Origin: Alviniconcha marisindica
Taxonomy: Eukaryota > Mollusca > Gastropoda > Provannidae
Length of the DNA stretch: 64,000 bases
Assembly: GCA_018857735.1 (NCBI GenBank)
Contig: JABMCL010001305.1
Location: 1 to 64,000, forward strand
Direction of reading: 5' to 3'
Of the stretch, positions 12,601 to 25,631 are shown in pieces. The translations under genes and the position numbers were made by a program. Every line of letters begins with the position of its first letter. Within the stretch, counting starts at the first letter, position 1. Below the pieces are notes generated by a model, which saw only the letters and a program-made list of their open reading frames with translations, ran no database searches and had not been told where the DNA came from.

Positions 12601-15600
12601 GTTACAGGTTGCCCCCATTTGGTGCTGGAGGGGGAGGGGGGTCAGACAAGTTAAAAACAACCTCATTGCACTGGATAGGTATGAGTATGCTTAGAATTTC
12701 AGAGAAAGAAAGGAATGGCTTATAATGTTTGTTTTGTTGTGAATGTTTCAGGAAGAAGAAAGAGTTTGACTGGCAGGCTTACGTTCAGAGAAGGATCAAA
12801 AGGCTGGCCAGAGAGATCCAGGTTGACATGCACAAGGTATGGAATGGCTTCACACTGACAGGGTTCCTACATTTTTTTAAAATAAATTGGAAAAACTGAG
12901 GTGACCTTTTTGAGGCCTGGAAAGTCTGGGGAGGCCAAAACATGGATGATAGAACTTAGAAGCAAAATACAAAACCTACCTTTAAACACCTCCAAGACCA
13001 GATTCAGATTGGTGTGTCATAAGAGTGTCCAAACTGTATAACTGAGCAGTAACTTGTCCGGGAAACTGTCTGAGTTTGGTAAACACTTGGGGGATTCAGG
13101 TAAAAATCCTGGACGAGTGGATGACTCCTCTCTGTACAGTGGAGCCCAGATGAAAGACCACCCTAAAATTAAGAATCAGCAACAGGTGCTCTTTAGAGAG
13201 GGATGGTTTTTAGTGAGAAGTTCATTTATACTGAGCTGTGAGGAGTAAGGTTTAAAAAATGGGATCTTGAATAGTTGAAAGAGAGATGGGCTTCTGCTGT
13301 AACAGTGCAGTGTTAACGTATAGTAAATGAATCACTGAATGTAATTTGCGCTTATCCCCCAAACGTGACCCTGACATCTGTGCATCAGATGCATTAATGT
13401 GTGTAAATGTTCATTAAATATTTATGCACATGATGTATGTGACCTTAAGATTTGTTACTTCATTCAATGGCAATGAACTGAAGGGCCACTGGGATCTTTG
13501 AAAATTTAAAGCAGTCCATGTCTGTGAAATGGTGGTATAGCTGACACTGACCGCAGCCCTTTTTCTTTCAGGTAAACCTGCTTTGCCTACTGTCTCATGG
13601 CATGCAGCAGAACTCCATTTGCAATGATGTGACTTTGCGTGCCACCGCTCTGTCTGTCGTTCCTCCGGAGCAGCTGAGAAAAAGTGTCGCCAAGTTTGAC
13701 TCTGCGTCTTTGCTGGTGGTTGTGAAATGGTTCAGATCCATGTTCTTCTTGGCCAAGATTTGTAGGGAGGATGCCTGTGCTGTGGTAGGTTTTTATGATA
13801 TAACTTACTCTCACTCCAAGTACCTATACACAGTCATAACTTGCACATGCATCCAAGTACCTATACACATTCATAACTATGCACATACTTGCACACATGC
13901 ATGGAAAGCTCACAGGCACACACATACATGCATGCAATCATATACACATGCATGCATGCATGTATTATATGTGCATGCAAATATACATGTATAATTATGC
14001 ACACAGACGGATGCACACAAACACAAACATGCATACACACAAATGTGCATAGAGATGTTAAAAAAGAGCCCTTAGTGTAGTAGGGACTTGACAGACCAGC
14101 TGCCAGTTTCGAGTGTGTCATGTTTGCCTTTTTCAAGCGTGCAAAGTTATTGCTAATAAGAATGTCCAAAATTAGTGTTGCTGGGGGGAAGTGGTTTTGT
14201 AAGGCTAGTTTTATTAGCTTTGTAAAACAAAAAAAACAAAAATGTGAGTGTAACACTAACAGATGTATCTTTGTAAAACAAAAATTAAAAAAATGTGAGT
14301 GTAACACTAACAGAAGTTAAAAAAATAAATCGATCTATAATGGATCTATGCAATACATTTTCTCATGGATTCTATCAGTTAAAAAAACTAATAATGCTCG
14401 GCTGTAAGCAGTCCCTGACATATGCAGCTATCAGTTTACTTGCCCTTGTTCATGGTGAAGAGTGAGATTGCAGCTTATGCAGACTCGGAGCATACCTGTA
14501 TCAAAATGCCTTAGGTTACTGTTTGATACTTGTGTGATCTTTTCTCTCAGGTCAGCTCCAGCCAACTAACAGAGGTGATCAGAGACTACACAGCAAATGA
14601 ACCCAGGCTGCTGGTGATGGTGAGGGCTCATGTGTCACAGATGCTTGTGTGCTTATTACAGAAGTGCTGAACTTATGACTTAAATGCTGAAAGATAACTT
14701 AAGTATAGCAGGAAGTAACTTGGGCTTTTTTTTATGCACATTCAACCAGTATGGTTATATCAGGGCAATTAGTATAGCAGCAAGTATATGTTCATGTAGT
14801 TCAGTAGTTCTGCTTTGTCAGTAATGACCTCACTATTGTGTTGTTGAGTGCTAATACTGGCAGTTGATACACTTGTGAACATGACAGATTTGTCTGGTTA
14901 TCACAACAGCAACATTGTGAGGTATACAATCTACTTGTATGACGTGTGGTCAGGTCAGAGTTGATGAATGTATTTACTGAAATTGTTCTGTGTTTACTCT
15001 TAATTCTTTGCTTGGTTTGGCAGTCATGGGGCTGGAAACCTTTTGTCTTCTGATTTTGTTAGTTGTATGTATGTTATTAAAATACTTTTTGGATCATTTT
15101 GCATAGCGCATTGAACCTTAGAGTTGGCTGGGAATAATGCACCGTAGAAATGTCCAGTATTATTTATTGTTACTGTCAGTCAGAAAAAGGAAAACCAGTA
15201 TATGCCCCCCCACACACACACACCATGTGATGTGGGGTTGTGTGAGTACGTACATGCGTATTTGTGTGTGTGATGTGTGTGTGTGTGTGATTCAGTATGA
15301 TTTTGTTTCTAATAAAAAGAGTTAAGAGTTGTACCCTTTCCCAAGGGTGCTCATAAGGCTTAAACCCAGGTTCAGTGGCACAAGCAATATAAGTTATATA
15401 CTTAGTCTGGAAACTACTCCAATGTATCCCCAGTTCACTTCCCCTGCAGAGCTGCCAGTTTGTCTGTTTGTTTTCTTCAGCAGAGTGGATGGGGGCAGTT
15501 TTACTGGGGGGGGAAACAGCTTATCTACTTCTTAAGTCCAGGATTTAGCCTGGGATCAGTGTGTGTTGGTCCAGTGTATTGATGCCTTTCCATAAAAGCA

Positions 15601-15776
15601 AACTGTCCTTTAATTGTACACTACACTGTTCATTTTGCACTTCAGTCAGCTCTTTTTTCTTCTTCTTTTAGATTTTTTTTTTATAGCAAACTTCAGTTTC
15701 ATTCATGATAAAATGTGTGTGTTTCTGTGCCTGTCTTCATGCATGTGTGTCTTGTATGTGCATGCATGTGCTTGTT

Positions 15777-15834
<58 letters not shown>

Positions 15835-18800
15835 CATGTGCATTTTTGTTTTCTGTCTTCAGGTTCTGGTAGCCATGTTACGTGCCATGGGTTTCAATGT
15901 ACGTCTGGTGATGTCGCTGCAACCTGTACCTCTAAAACTATCTTTGGCTGCAACGAGCAAGGTTAGCTTGTGTTTACATCACTTCCGCTTTGCTGTTCAG
16001 CCATAGGAGTAGGTCAAAACATCTTTGTAAGTATAGTCTCTGTGTGTAATTTGGCATAAGTTGTGAGCTCCTAATAGTTACCAAGTGGTGAAAAGACCAA
16101 TGAAGTGCATTTTTTCTGGTTGGTAATTTGTCACAATGCAGTAACCAGCTGATAAATGGACACAGGAGGTTTATTTGACAAGTGACATTAAAATGTGCAC
16201 AGGAATTTGTCCTTTGGAGGTTCTATTTACTCATGAACAATACATAATGAACACAAGCCCAGTTACAAAGAAAAAGTGTAAATGTGTGTACAGGTGCTAC
16301 ATACACACTGCACCCACACACCTACAGACATACAGATGAGATACGCAATTTTTACACAAACACGCGCCTGCATCCTGCACACACCTGACTTTCAGTGATG
16401 AGAATACCGTGCTATGCAAAACAGCACTACTATATTTGTACTTGCCTGATTCTTGTGCTGTGAATCTGTTTGTGGTGGAGTTTAATCTGGCTTAGTGCAT
16501 GGTATGATTAACACTTTTACAGGCTGCTCCAAAACGCAAGAAGGGTGACAACAGTGAAGCTAACAGCCTGTCCTCAAAAAAGTCAACACATACAGCAGGA
16601 AACCAGAAGACTACAAAAAGCTCCAGTGCCAAATCCACACACTCTAAACTGAAAGCTTCAAAGTCCACCAATGAGAACACACAACAGGCAAAACCAGCAG
16701 AGAAACCACAGAGAAAGGGGAGAAAGCTGTCTAGGAAAACGAAAACACCAAGCAGGGATGTTTCAAGCAGTGATGATGATGACTTGGATGGTCCCTCTCG
16801 CCCTAAAAGACGAATGTCAGCAAGGCCAAAGAAAAGTGTTAAGCCATCACCATCCAGTCAAGGAAATAAAGATGAAAATGATGAGTCTGGCGATGATTAC
16901 CAGCCCAGCAGCGCCAATGATGCCAGTAACTTTTCAGATGAAGAGGAAGTGGTGAAGAAGAAACGGAAACAAAGCAGCAAAGGGAAGGGGAACACTGCTT
17001 CAAAGCAAAGCTCACACAAGAAAGTTGCAGAGGATGAACAGTAAGTTGCATGTGTGTGGGTGAAGGCATGTATTATGTGTGTATGTGTATAATTGTGTGG
17101 AAGTGGGTCTGTGTTTGGGTCTGTGCATGCATGAATATGTGTTATTATGCATGCACATGACTGTATAAATGTGCCTTCACTGAAACATATATATATATAT
17201 ATGTCTTCCATTGCTGGTGAACTCATTATTCAATTGTTTGGTCATTATGGAAAAAAGTGCTCTATGTGTACATAATCTTTTTACACACATTAGAAACCAT
17301 TTGGTGTCTGACATTGAATACTGTTCATTTGAAATGTATAAAATGCTGAATTTGACCACAATTCTTAAAGAATATTTGACCCACATATAAAAACAATATT
17401 CAGTAACTGTTGCCATTGTGCTTTTTTAAAACAGGTCAGATGCAGAATTTGACTACAGTTTCAGTGTGCGATCATTGACAGAACATCGAAAGAAGGCAAA
17501 CGGCAAAGTCCAGTCCCCACAAAGTAGTCCAGAAGGATCAGCAGAAAGCAAAGCCAAGACAGGTGGGGAATGTGATGGATGCTTTAGGCAGAGACCTTGA
17601 GTGAAAAGCACTGATAGATCAGGGAGCATAAATTGCATTCCAGTGTTGGATAAGGCAATGGTAATCATGTTAACACATCTCTTACAGTACCTTTGTGTTA
17701 TAATTTTGCTGATCTTTAGCTACTGAAGCGAGTAAATAATTATATGATTCACATGCTATCTTCACAAGAACCACACAGTGTGTATTGGTAGTTCATTTCT
17801 TCTTTTTGAATATTTCATGTAAAATAACTTTCCTTTGCTCAGCATTTGCCAAACTTGCACATTAGTTTTGTCCTTTCCTATCAGAAACCACCCATCCTTA
17901 CTGTGTTTCCACAGCCATTAAGTATGTATGATATTACATAAGGCTGCTGGTTTTCCCCTCTTCTGTTTACTACTAAGTGTAGCATCGCTGGACTCCAGCT
18001 GTATAAGGTGTTAGTGAATGTGATTGTATGTTGTCCAGGTCGAGACTGTTGGCTTGAGGTGTTTCTGCGTGCAGAAAACAAATGGGTCTGTAAGTAGACT
18101 TGCAGCAGTCTTGAGTTGATGTTATGGTTTTTGAAGGGGAGGGGGGTGGGGATTTTAATGCTTTAATATAACTATGGAACCAGACTGTGTGTATGTGAGT
18201 GAAAGGAACTGGAAATGCATACTCCTGGGTCATTCCCTTTTGTCTTTGGTTACATTGTTGAATACCACTTATGACAAGGGATTAATCTTGCTTGTAACAG
18301 GGGTCTGAATGTGCTGCTAGTATTGGTGAACATTTTGCTTCATTGGGTAATATTCCTGTTGTTTAATACCACTTTTCTAAAAGCAAAACGTTTCTGTTCA
18401 GTTCTCTGTGCAATTGAGCTCTGACCAAGGACTACCTATTTTCTAAGAAGATGGAAGGAGGCTAACATTTTGTTAACATGAAATGTTGTGGTGTCGATGA
18501 GGCATGGTAGTTCATTGGCAGGCATCACTGTTGTTATACAGAATCAAGAGACACTGATTTTGCCGCTTGTGTGCTGTCAACTTCTAGGTGTGGACTGCAT
18601 GAGGAGCACTGTTGGAAAGCCGTATGACATTGGTGCTGCGGCTTCACAGCCACTCGTGTACGTCCTTGGGTTTGAAAATGGTGAGATTCTGTTGTTGTGT
18701 TTTTGTTTGCCCTCACTTTGTTACACACTGGGGGGGGGGGGGGGGGGGGGGGTCTTGAAAAAGGGGTTCCATGGCTGGTTCAGGTTTTTTGTTTTATTTT

Positions 18801-21800
18801 GTACATCTCGTTTTGAAGCACTGTTAACATGGTCTGTGAGTGTGGAAGTTTTTTGCGTGCTTGATAAATCAGTATTGCATAACATTAATTTGCACATCCT
18901 CTCTTGCAGATGGGAGTGTAAAGGACATCACAGCCAAGTACGCTTCTCAGTGGTTGTCACACACCAGGAAGCAGAGAGTGGAATCTGATTGGTGGAGAGA
19001 GTCCCTTCAGCCCTATGCCTCCACCAATGAGGAGCTGGATGATCGTGAAAATGAAAGTATTAAAGGTGTGCATGTTTTTTTTGTGCATTTTTGCAGAAGG
19101 CTGGATTTTCATAGCATGTGATACCTGCACTAGCATTTTTATGACAAACTTTTTCTGAAGGAGATCATGCATGTGGTTCACTCGTATGATGCCAGATGAC
19201 ACATTTTTATTTCTTGAAAATATTTGTAGGGGTGTGTTTGTGCCCTTATTCCAGGCATAGTAACAGAAAATGTGCACTCTATAAACTTCCTTTGATCAGC
19301 ACAGAATATTTTCTGCAGCTCATCTGATGCAACGTCCATTGCCTACAAGTATTCAGGACTTCAAGAACCACCCTTTGTGAGTTTCCTTCTTTTATAATAG
19401 GGTGCAGATTCTTCATATTGGTGTCATCATGTAGGCTATATACATGGAACCTCTGTTTTTAGACCACCCTAACAATTGAGCAAAAGTGGTCTTAAAGGGG
19501 TGGTCCTTGGTCAGAGTTTATTTACATGGAAATCTGAAGGATAGGGTTTCAGGGGCAAAGTGTCTTCTAGAAGACATGGCATGGTCTTTTCTCAGCTTTG
19601 TCTTTCATTTGTGGTGCCACTGTATCATTTGGGGTTCCACTGTATTATTGTACCGAAGTGACCCTGTGTAGTTGATGGGACGTTAAAATCTAGGAACTAA
19701 TTCCTCTGTGTTAGTGTTTACCTTTGGATGCTCAAATCACAGTTTCCTCTTTTTATGAAAGTTGCCCTTGGTTTATAGGCCAGTGGCATGGTGCATCAGT
19801 AGCTTGCCACTCTAGTTCTAAAGTGGAACTGTTGTAACACATTTTCTTTGTTCTTCTAAGGTATGCACTTCAACGTCATTTGCTGAAGTATGAGGCCATC
19901 TACCCAGAGAGTTCCATTCCTTTGGGATACATTCGTCAGGAACCGGTTTACGCCAGAGAGTGTGTGCACACAGTGGGTTGAGATTCTGCATGTTAACCTA
20001 ATTTCTACCAGTGGGTAAATCTTGGCAGCAAGTACATTTTGTGTGGGATTCAGGTGCAATGAGTCTCTGACCTGGATTTCTATGAAGGAGTATTAAAGGT
20101 GTCTTGGACATTATTTATTTAACATGCTGATTGTATGGAAATAAGGGAATGAAGACAGATATTTGTGGGACTAGGTACTAAAAATAATAAGTTATTGTAT
20201 TGGGCTGTCAACAAAAAAGTGAATGTAGATGCTGTTTCTTGAGGGCATGGAGGTGTGATGGGTTGGTTGCTATTAAATTAGTATGTTACATGGTTTCTCC
20301 CATTGAAGTTGCGCCTGTTTGCTGGTCTGCCTCTGTCCTTTGTCTCTCTCCTCTGTCCCTCTCTCTCACTGTTTTCTCTCTTTTTCTTTCCCCACTCTGT
20401 CTTTCTCTCTCTCTCTCGTCCTCTCTTGCCTCCCAGGTTTGCCACAGGAGTGTATTTTTTATGTGTGCAGCTGCACTCTAGAGACAACTGGTTGAGGGAG
20501 GCAAGAGTTGTCAGAGTGAGTATTACAGTATGAGAAGGTAACTTCACTCTTGATGCCTTTTATATCAACACAGGTTGCTTTTGTATGGTGTTACATGTTT
20601 GTGGGCGGGTAAAGGTGAGAGAGATACACATACAGTTTGCTGAGGTGATATCAGATCCATAATATTATTGTATGTTATTGAATGACAGCATGTTTTTAAT
20701 GTATGTATGAAGGTAGATGTAAAGCTTACAGCTTTATGCGTTTTGTTATCTTTACTGCTGCACGTTTGTATCGTCATATATATCTGCGTATGTGTTCATG
20801 GTCTGTCTGTAGTCATTGTGTTGGGTACGTTTGTGTCTCCAGGATGTACTTTGTGATTGCAGTGATGAATAATGTGCTATGTGAATGACTGACTGGTACT
20901 GCTGAACTGTTTACAGCTTGGAGAAACTGCCTACAAACGGGTCAAGTCAAGAAAGCAATGGGTGAGACAGCAAAATTGATTAACAATTTTTACTGGTGTA
21001 TTGTCAGTGATCCTTGCATGTCCAAGCCTTTTTTACATAGGTACATTTTTTTAACAAGGGCAATATTAAAGGGACTAACTGTTATACAATCTTGTTTGAT
21101 GTTTGTATTATATAGATGCATATTTTGTTATGTATTTTTTAGGTTGGCTTGTTTTGAAACATTTTGCACTTGTTTGGGTAAACTCTTGTTTTGACACAAA
21201 TTGTCTCACCCTGAGATGACCCAAATGGTTCACGTGGCATGAAAAAACAAAACAAACTATCTTTGCACTGTATTATTCAGAATCGGATCAAGAGCAACCC
21301 AGAGGAGCTGGACCTGGAATTGTTTGGTCACTGGCAGACAGAGGAATACATTCCTCCCCCTGCTGTCAATGTAAGTACACATGAAGGGCATTTTGTGACC
21401 TGTTTAAGAGGGAATGGGTTAACAAAAGTATCACAAAATTTGTAACTGCTAGGGGGAAGGGGTAGTTGGTTTAGGATTTCATGCTGGAGCAACACAAGAG
21501 AAATATTAGTCTCTGTGGCAGGCAGTCTGTTCAAGTTTCTGTTTTGTTAATACAGAATGTCAGTGCCATTGTCCACTTGTGTAGTGCAGTTTAACTCCAT
21601 ATAGACAGCCACATTTCATGTTGGCAGCTGTATGCTCATTGCACTTGTTAATTATGATGAAGAAAGGGGGGAAGGGGGGGGAATGAGGGGAGGGAACTTT
21701 GAGGAAGGTTACGCTGGATGGAATATGGGAAAAGATATCTAAGAGATATGGTCAGGGGGGTGAGGAGGCTGGTGGGCGAGCAGGGAGTTGAAAACAAATA

Positions 21801-24800
21801 AAACCTCACCTGCCACTGAAAAGGCAATTCATTCTGCATTTTGGAATGTATCTGGCAACCTGTTCCAGAGGGTGGGTGCAGTATTGTGGAATGACCTTGC
21901 ACCTGAGTGTTTTTTGTTTGTGTTCTCACCAAACCTGGAGAATAGAATGGAAGCCCCTCTTTTAAGGCCACTCCCATAATTGAGTCTTAAAACAGGGATG
22001 GTGCTTGATCAGGTGTTTATTGCTGTAGTAATAATTATTGTTTAATATGAAGTCAGTTGAAAAAAAGTGCTGAATGAAAGAAGGGTGACTTTTCCTGTTG
22101 TTTATTTCTGTGCAGTAGCATCACTTGTGCCATTTTTGGGGGACAGCTCATTTACATGCTTTGCGGGGTGTTTTCTTGCCAGGGCAAAGTGCCAAAGAAT
22201 GAGTATGGGAATGTGGAGCTCTTCCAGCCCTCCATGCTGCCCAGTGGTACAGTCCATGTGAGAGGTCAGTCAGTGTGTCGATAGACAAAGTGTAGTATTG
22301 ACTGCTGTGTGACATTTCATCTTTGAATGAGTCCACTGTAGCGCTTTATGGCAGGAAGGTATTCAAAGCCTACTTAAGTAAGTAATTAAACATGGTGCTT
22401 AGCGTCCACAGTAACCATAAGGCTTATTAGGGATGGGCCAAAGCCTACTGCCAGTGGATGGTACATATATGCAATTGCTGCCCTACTACTGACAGCTCAG
22501 GAGCGGTGTGAAAGTTCAGGAGGCCATCCTGGGCTGCCCGTCCCTAACAGTCCTAATGGTCTCTGTGGACGTAAAGCAACACTGAACTGAACTACTACTG
22601 ACAGAAGTATGTTTTTCTTTCTGTATTCATTACTTTTTGTTTTGTTTTTGAAAATACTCATGAATAGACGTTTATGTAGGTGGGGATGCAAACCCAGAGT
22701 ATTCACGAATGGGAGCCCTGTCAGATGGCGGTACAAAGCCTTTCATCTTCCAGAGTTCTGCGAGTTCTCAGGAGATGGGTTGAGCTCCTCAGTATATGAG
22801 TAACAGTGCAGCAGACTTCTCAGTTTTTGTGCAGAGTGATCAGTGGCCTTCTTTTCGTGGAGAATGCATAGTGATCACAGACTTTGTATAGACGTGTGTT
22901 TGTTGACAGCACTGGTATCTAAACTTGTCACATCCTGAGAATGGGAGAGATTGAAGGGATTTTTATTTTATTGTTGTGCACACTGTAGGTAAGACAAAAA
23001 ACACCTGATGTTCATGTATCAACCTGCATTTTATATTATTTCATGGTGTTTGTTTTCCTGTGCAGTGCCTGCCTTGAACAGGGTGGCCAGGAAGCTGGGT
23101 ATTGACATTGCTGCTGCCATGACAGGCTGGGACCACCACTGTGGATTCTCTCACCCTGTGTGAGTGCTGGGACAGTGTGTTACTTGAAAATGTCAGTTAT
23201 GAAATTTCAGCCTCATCTATTTTGATTGATAAGGAATTGCAAGGACTTTATTGAAGGGTTTGCTTTCATGAAATGTTTTGATCAAAATAAATCTATGTGT
23301 GTGAAAGGATAAATAGCTAGTTTAGCATTTTGTGTTGAATTTGCCTTTAATGCTTGATACAGTTACATGGACCCAGAGGCAAATGAGGTTCCCTCAGTGT
23401 CATAATTTTTTCTGTGTGAATTGAATGGTAGACTAAAGCATTCTGTGACTGCATAGCATGCTTGTTGTGGTTGCATTTTGGTAATGGTTAAGCACCCATT
23501 TAATGTGGAAGATTGGATACTTGTAAGTCTTATTATATGGAGTGCTCAGGTTTGTATTCAAACATACGAAAGATAAAGAATGCAGATGTTACAAGGACAA
23601 CGTGAAATGTGTGAACATTCAGGGCAAACCCATTTTTCAAAGCATTAGACTGACAGTGACAGGTTAAACAGTGATAAATGAAAACTTGTCTGCTTATTCT
23701 GTTTTAGTTATTGGTGCTGTTTGATAAGTAGACAACTTTCATTTTTCATTGTTTACTTCATTGTTTACCTGTCAGTCGATTGCTTGGAAAAAGGGGTTGC
23801 CTTCATGATTTGCACATTTTGCATTGCCATTGTCTTATGAAAATCAGCATTCTTTTTAACCTTTTGTGTGTTTGGATCTTGTTTCAGAATGCTAGCAGTC
23901 AACTTTGTTTCAGAGTATTTGATTTTCTAAACATTTAGCTGCTGTCATCAACTCATCAAGATTAGCTGTACATATTGTCTTGTTTGCAGACTGGATGGCT
24001 GGATTGTGTGTGAAGAACACAAGGAGATCTTGCTTGCTGCATGGGAGGAGGACCAAGAGTTGCAGAAACAGAGGGAAATAGAGGTATGTGCAGAAATAGA
24101 GGTTTGTGCAGAAACAGATGGAAATTGAGGGACATGCAGAAACAGATGGAAATAGAGGTACGTGTAGAAATAGAACTTTAGAAGTACATGCACAAACAGT
24201 GAAACAGGGGTAGATGCAGAAACAGAGGGAAGTAGAAGTACATAAATAAGTAAGTAAACATGGTGCTTAACGTCCACAGAAACCATAAGGCTTATTAGGG
24301 ATGGGGAGAAGGTGGGGGAAGGGGGTATGGAGGTGGGGGGAGAGGGAGATTATACACCTAGCACTACACTGTCACCACCAGAATGACCTGCATTAAGCTG
24401 GGCAATGATGAGCCATTTTAATGTTTCATAATTGTGAGGGACAAAGTCACAAGACAGAGTCTACAGACCACAACTTTTGAAGAGAAAGGAGAGCTGAAGC
24501 AGATTCGAACTGAAGTCCCTCTGCTTACCAGCCTAACACCTTACTGCTAGGCCAGATTGGCTCACAGAAGAAGTACATGCAGAAACAGAGGGAAATTTAG
24601 GTACATGCAGAAACTGAAATAGAGGTACACGCAGAAACAGAGGGAAATAGAGGTACCCAGTGAAACATGTTCCCTCGTGTATCAAAAGTAGCTGATAGCA
24701 GGTGCCTGCGGATCAGCCATTGTTTTTGTTGTGCCTCATAAAACTTAGTTGCCTGACAGGACAAAAGTAGTTCTTAAGTATGGCTCTACCACAACCCTTT

Positions 24801-25631
24801 ATTACAAATTAAAGCTAGCACACAGTGCAACACACCAGCCTTCATTAGCATTATGTATAGTGTGATGTGTAGGAGTACAGCACATACCAACTGCCAGTTT
24901 CTCCATTTGTGTGCAGAGACGTGAGAAGCGAGTGCTGAGCAACTGGACAACGTTGGCGCGTGGCCTGCTGATCAAGGACAAGCTGAAAAAGAAGTTTAAT
25001 CTTGAGGTGATTTCTTTTTTCTTTTACTACACTGGCTGCATTTTCAGCATGACCAATCCAAGGTTCCAGGTTGCCAGTCACCTGAGCGTTGCAGCCAAAC
25101 AGATTGTCACGTGCAAAACCCCCAGAGAGGGGCTGCCGTGTTGTTATCACAATCTGTAGTGACCTGTTGATTTTGGACATAACCTTGAAAATAAGTAATG
25201 GTGCATGTTCATTAATAACAAGAGATATGTCAGCTGCAATCAAATGAGGCCAAATACCACCATGTGAATGCTGGATTACTCAAGTCATTGTGCATTCTGC
25301 ATCTTTCCATTTTTTAATGGGAAATCAGACAACTTCAACTCTGCCATCACTGATTCAGCCAGATGGAGTTACTTTGGTGGAAGGTTGCTTCGCTTTTGCT
25401 TTCTTCCCCCCCCCCATCATTGTTTTGACTTTGTATAGATCTATACTATTTTATTCTTTTGTTTAGGATAAGACTGCTGAACCCAAGGTGAAGAAAGAAG
25501 TCAAATCCAAGAAAGGAGAGGTGGCAACAGATGTGCAGCATGCCTGGCCAGCTAAACAGCAACACAGACAGAAGGGCAGGAAAGAGAAGCCGCTGCCTCT
25601 GCCCTCACACTACTCTGTGGAAAGCATGTGA
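9623..25631 (+). CDS. XPC: XPC, DNA damage sensor of nucleotide excision repair
   Basis: Homologue of XPC/Rad4, which with RAD23 and centrin recognises helix-distorting lesions and recruits TFIIH. Twenty-one coding exons join in frame: 9623-11021, 11817-11904, 12752-12836, 13572-13784, 14551-14619, 15863-15961, 16523-17040, 17435-17562, 18039-18089, 18588-18680, 18910-19065, 19319-19376, 19861-19972, 20471-20515, 20917-20961, 21281-21370, 22183-22264, 23066-23159, 23990-24083, 24917-25006, 25467-25631. Total is 3771 nt, 1257 aa (human 940); the excess is in the acidic/basic disordered N-terminus and the Lys/Ser-rich exon 7. The transglutaminase-like fold starts near residue 525 ([11 protein letters not shown]). 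BHD1 follows [13 protein letters not shown]2 has [16 protein letters not shown]3 has [11 protein letters not shown]. The centrin-binding helix ([11 protein letters not shown]) is near residue 1183. The start ATG lies two bases into an exon (acceptor TTTTGTGCAG), so a 5' non-coding exon is expected. Stop TGA is at 25629-25631. Confidence 0.95.
11022..11190 (+). repeat. Minisatellite built on the XPC exon 1 donor
   Basis: The intron starts GTAAGACTTAAGTCAGGTGT, and the same unit (consensus GTRRGACTNAAGTCAAGTGTGG) recurs starting at about 11065, 11095 and 11158. Each copy is preceded by TGG, so three decoy donor-like sites (one GTAAGACT, identical to the real site) follow the true junction within 140 bp. 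Confidence 0.85.
12322..12470. repeat. 36-bp minisatellite, four copies, XPC intron 2
   Basis: The unit CTTGTATAGACTGGTGGAGT followed by TYATGTRCCTTGYGG is repeated four times. Odd and even copies alternate (TTCATGTACCTTGTGG versus TTTATGTACCTTGCGG), so a 72-bp higher-order unit was itself duplicated. Confidence 0.9.
13130..13255. repeat. Interspersed repeat (GAAAGACCACC family), copy 1
   Basis: It shares GTGGAGCC, AAGACCACCCTAA, AGAGGGATGGT and an ATTTATACTGAG-like end with better preserved copies at about 19445-19690 and 45676-45780. Non-coding; origin unknown. Confidence 0.5.
14219..14312. repeat. Two-copy direct repeat in XPC intron 4
   Basis: TTTGTAAAACAAAAA(N)AAAAATGTGAGTGTAACACTAACAG occurs twice in tandem with a period of about 48 bp. 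Confidence 0.85.
15779..15833. repeat. (TG)n microsatellite in XPC intron 5
   Basis: A pure TG run of about 55 bp that ends about 30 bp before the acceptor of XPC exon 6 (AG at 15861-15862). Length changes here could affect splicing of that exon. Confidence 0.95.
18730..18752. repeat. Poly-G tract in XPC intron 10
   Basis: An uninterrupted run of about 23 G about 50 bp after the exon 10 donor. It is a plausible quadruplex-forming or assembly-fragile site. Confidence 0.95.
19445..19690. repeat. Interspersed repeat (GAAAGACCACC family), copy 2
   Basis: Starts GGAACCTCTGTTTTTAGACC, contains AGTGGTCTTAAAGGGGTGGT and TTATTTACATGGAAAT, and ends GTTGATGGGACGTTAAAATC. The last motif is shared with 53220-53265 and 54040-54080, suggesting a common short-element 3' end. 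Confidence 0.65.
21556..21965. repeat. Interspersed repeat, copy B
   Basis: Second copy of the element at 8887-9245, with a G-rich insertion (GGGGGGAAGGGGGGG) near 21665. It lies in XPC intron 16. Confidence 0.75.
22385..22592. mobile_element. SINE-derived inverted pair in XPC intron 17
   Basis: The left end (ACATGGTGCTTAGCGTCCAC followed by AGTAACCATAAGGCTTATTAGGGATGGG) is the imperfect reverse complement of the right end (CCGTCCCTAACAGTCCTAATGG ... CTGTGGACGTAAAGCAACAC). Two 3' modules of the SINE family therefore sit head-to-head and could form a hairpin in the pre-mRNA. Confidence 0.65.
24062..24661 (+). repeat. 28-bp minisatellite built on the XPC exon 19 donor
   Basis: Exon 19 ends GCAGAAACAGAGGGAAATAG-AG and the intron begins GTATGTGCAG. 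The block GCAGAAACAGANGGAAATAG-AG-GTAC is then repeated about ten times (24062-24243 and 24578-24661), split by a SINE. Several copies keep AGAG|GTACGT, AGAG|GTACAC or AGAG|GTACCC, which look like usable donors. Confidence 0.88.
24244..24568 (-). mobile_element. Complete tRNA-derived SINE
   Basis: Read on the minus strand from 24568: an A-box-like TGGCCTAGCAGT, then a B box AGTTCGAATCT about 35 bp on, a body, and the 3' end CTAATAAGCCTTATGGTTTC ... GTGGACGTTAAGCACCATG with an ACTTACTTATTT tail. It is flanked by a perfect 10-bp target-site duplication AGAAGTACAT (24234-24243 and 24569-24578). It inserted into the minisatellite at the XPC exon 19 donor. Confidence 0.88.

Noticed and set aside
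24460..24568. tRNA gene
   Set aside because: A-box and B-box-like sequences are present but belong to the head of a SINE with target duplications; no cloverleaf could be supported.
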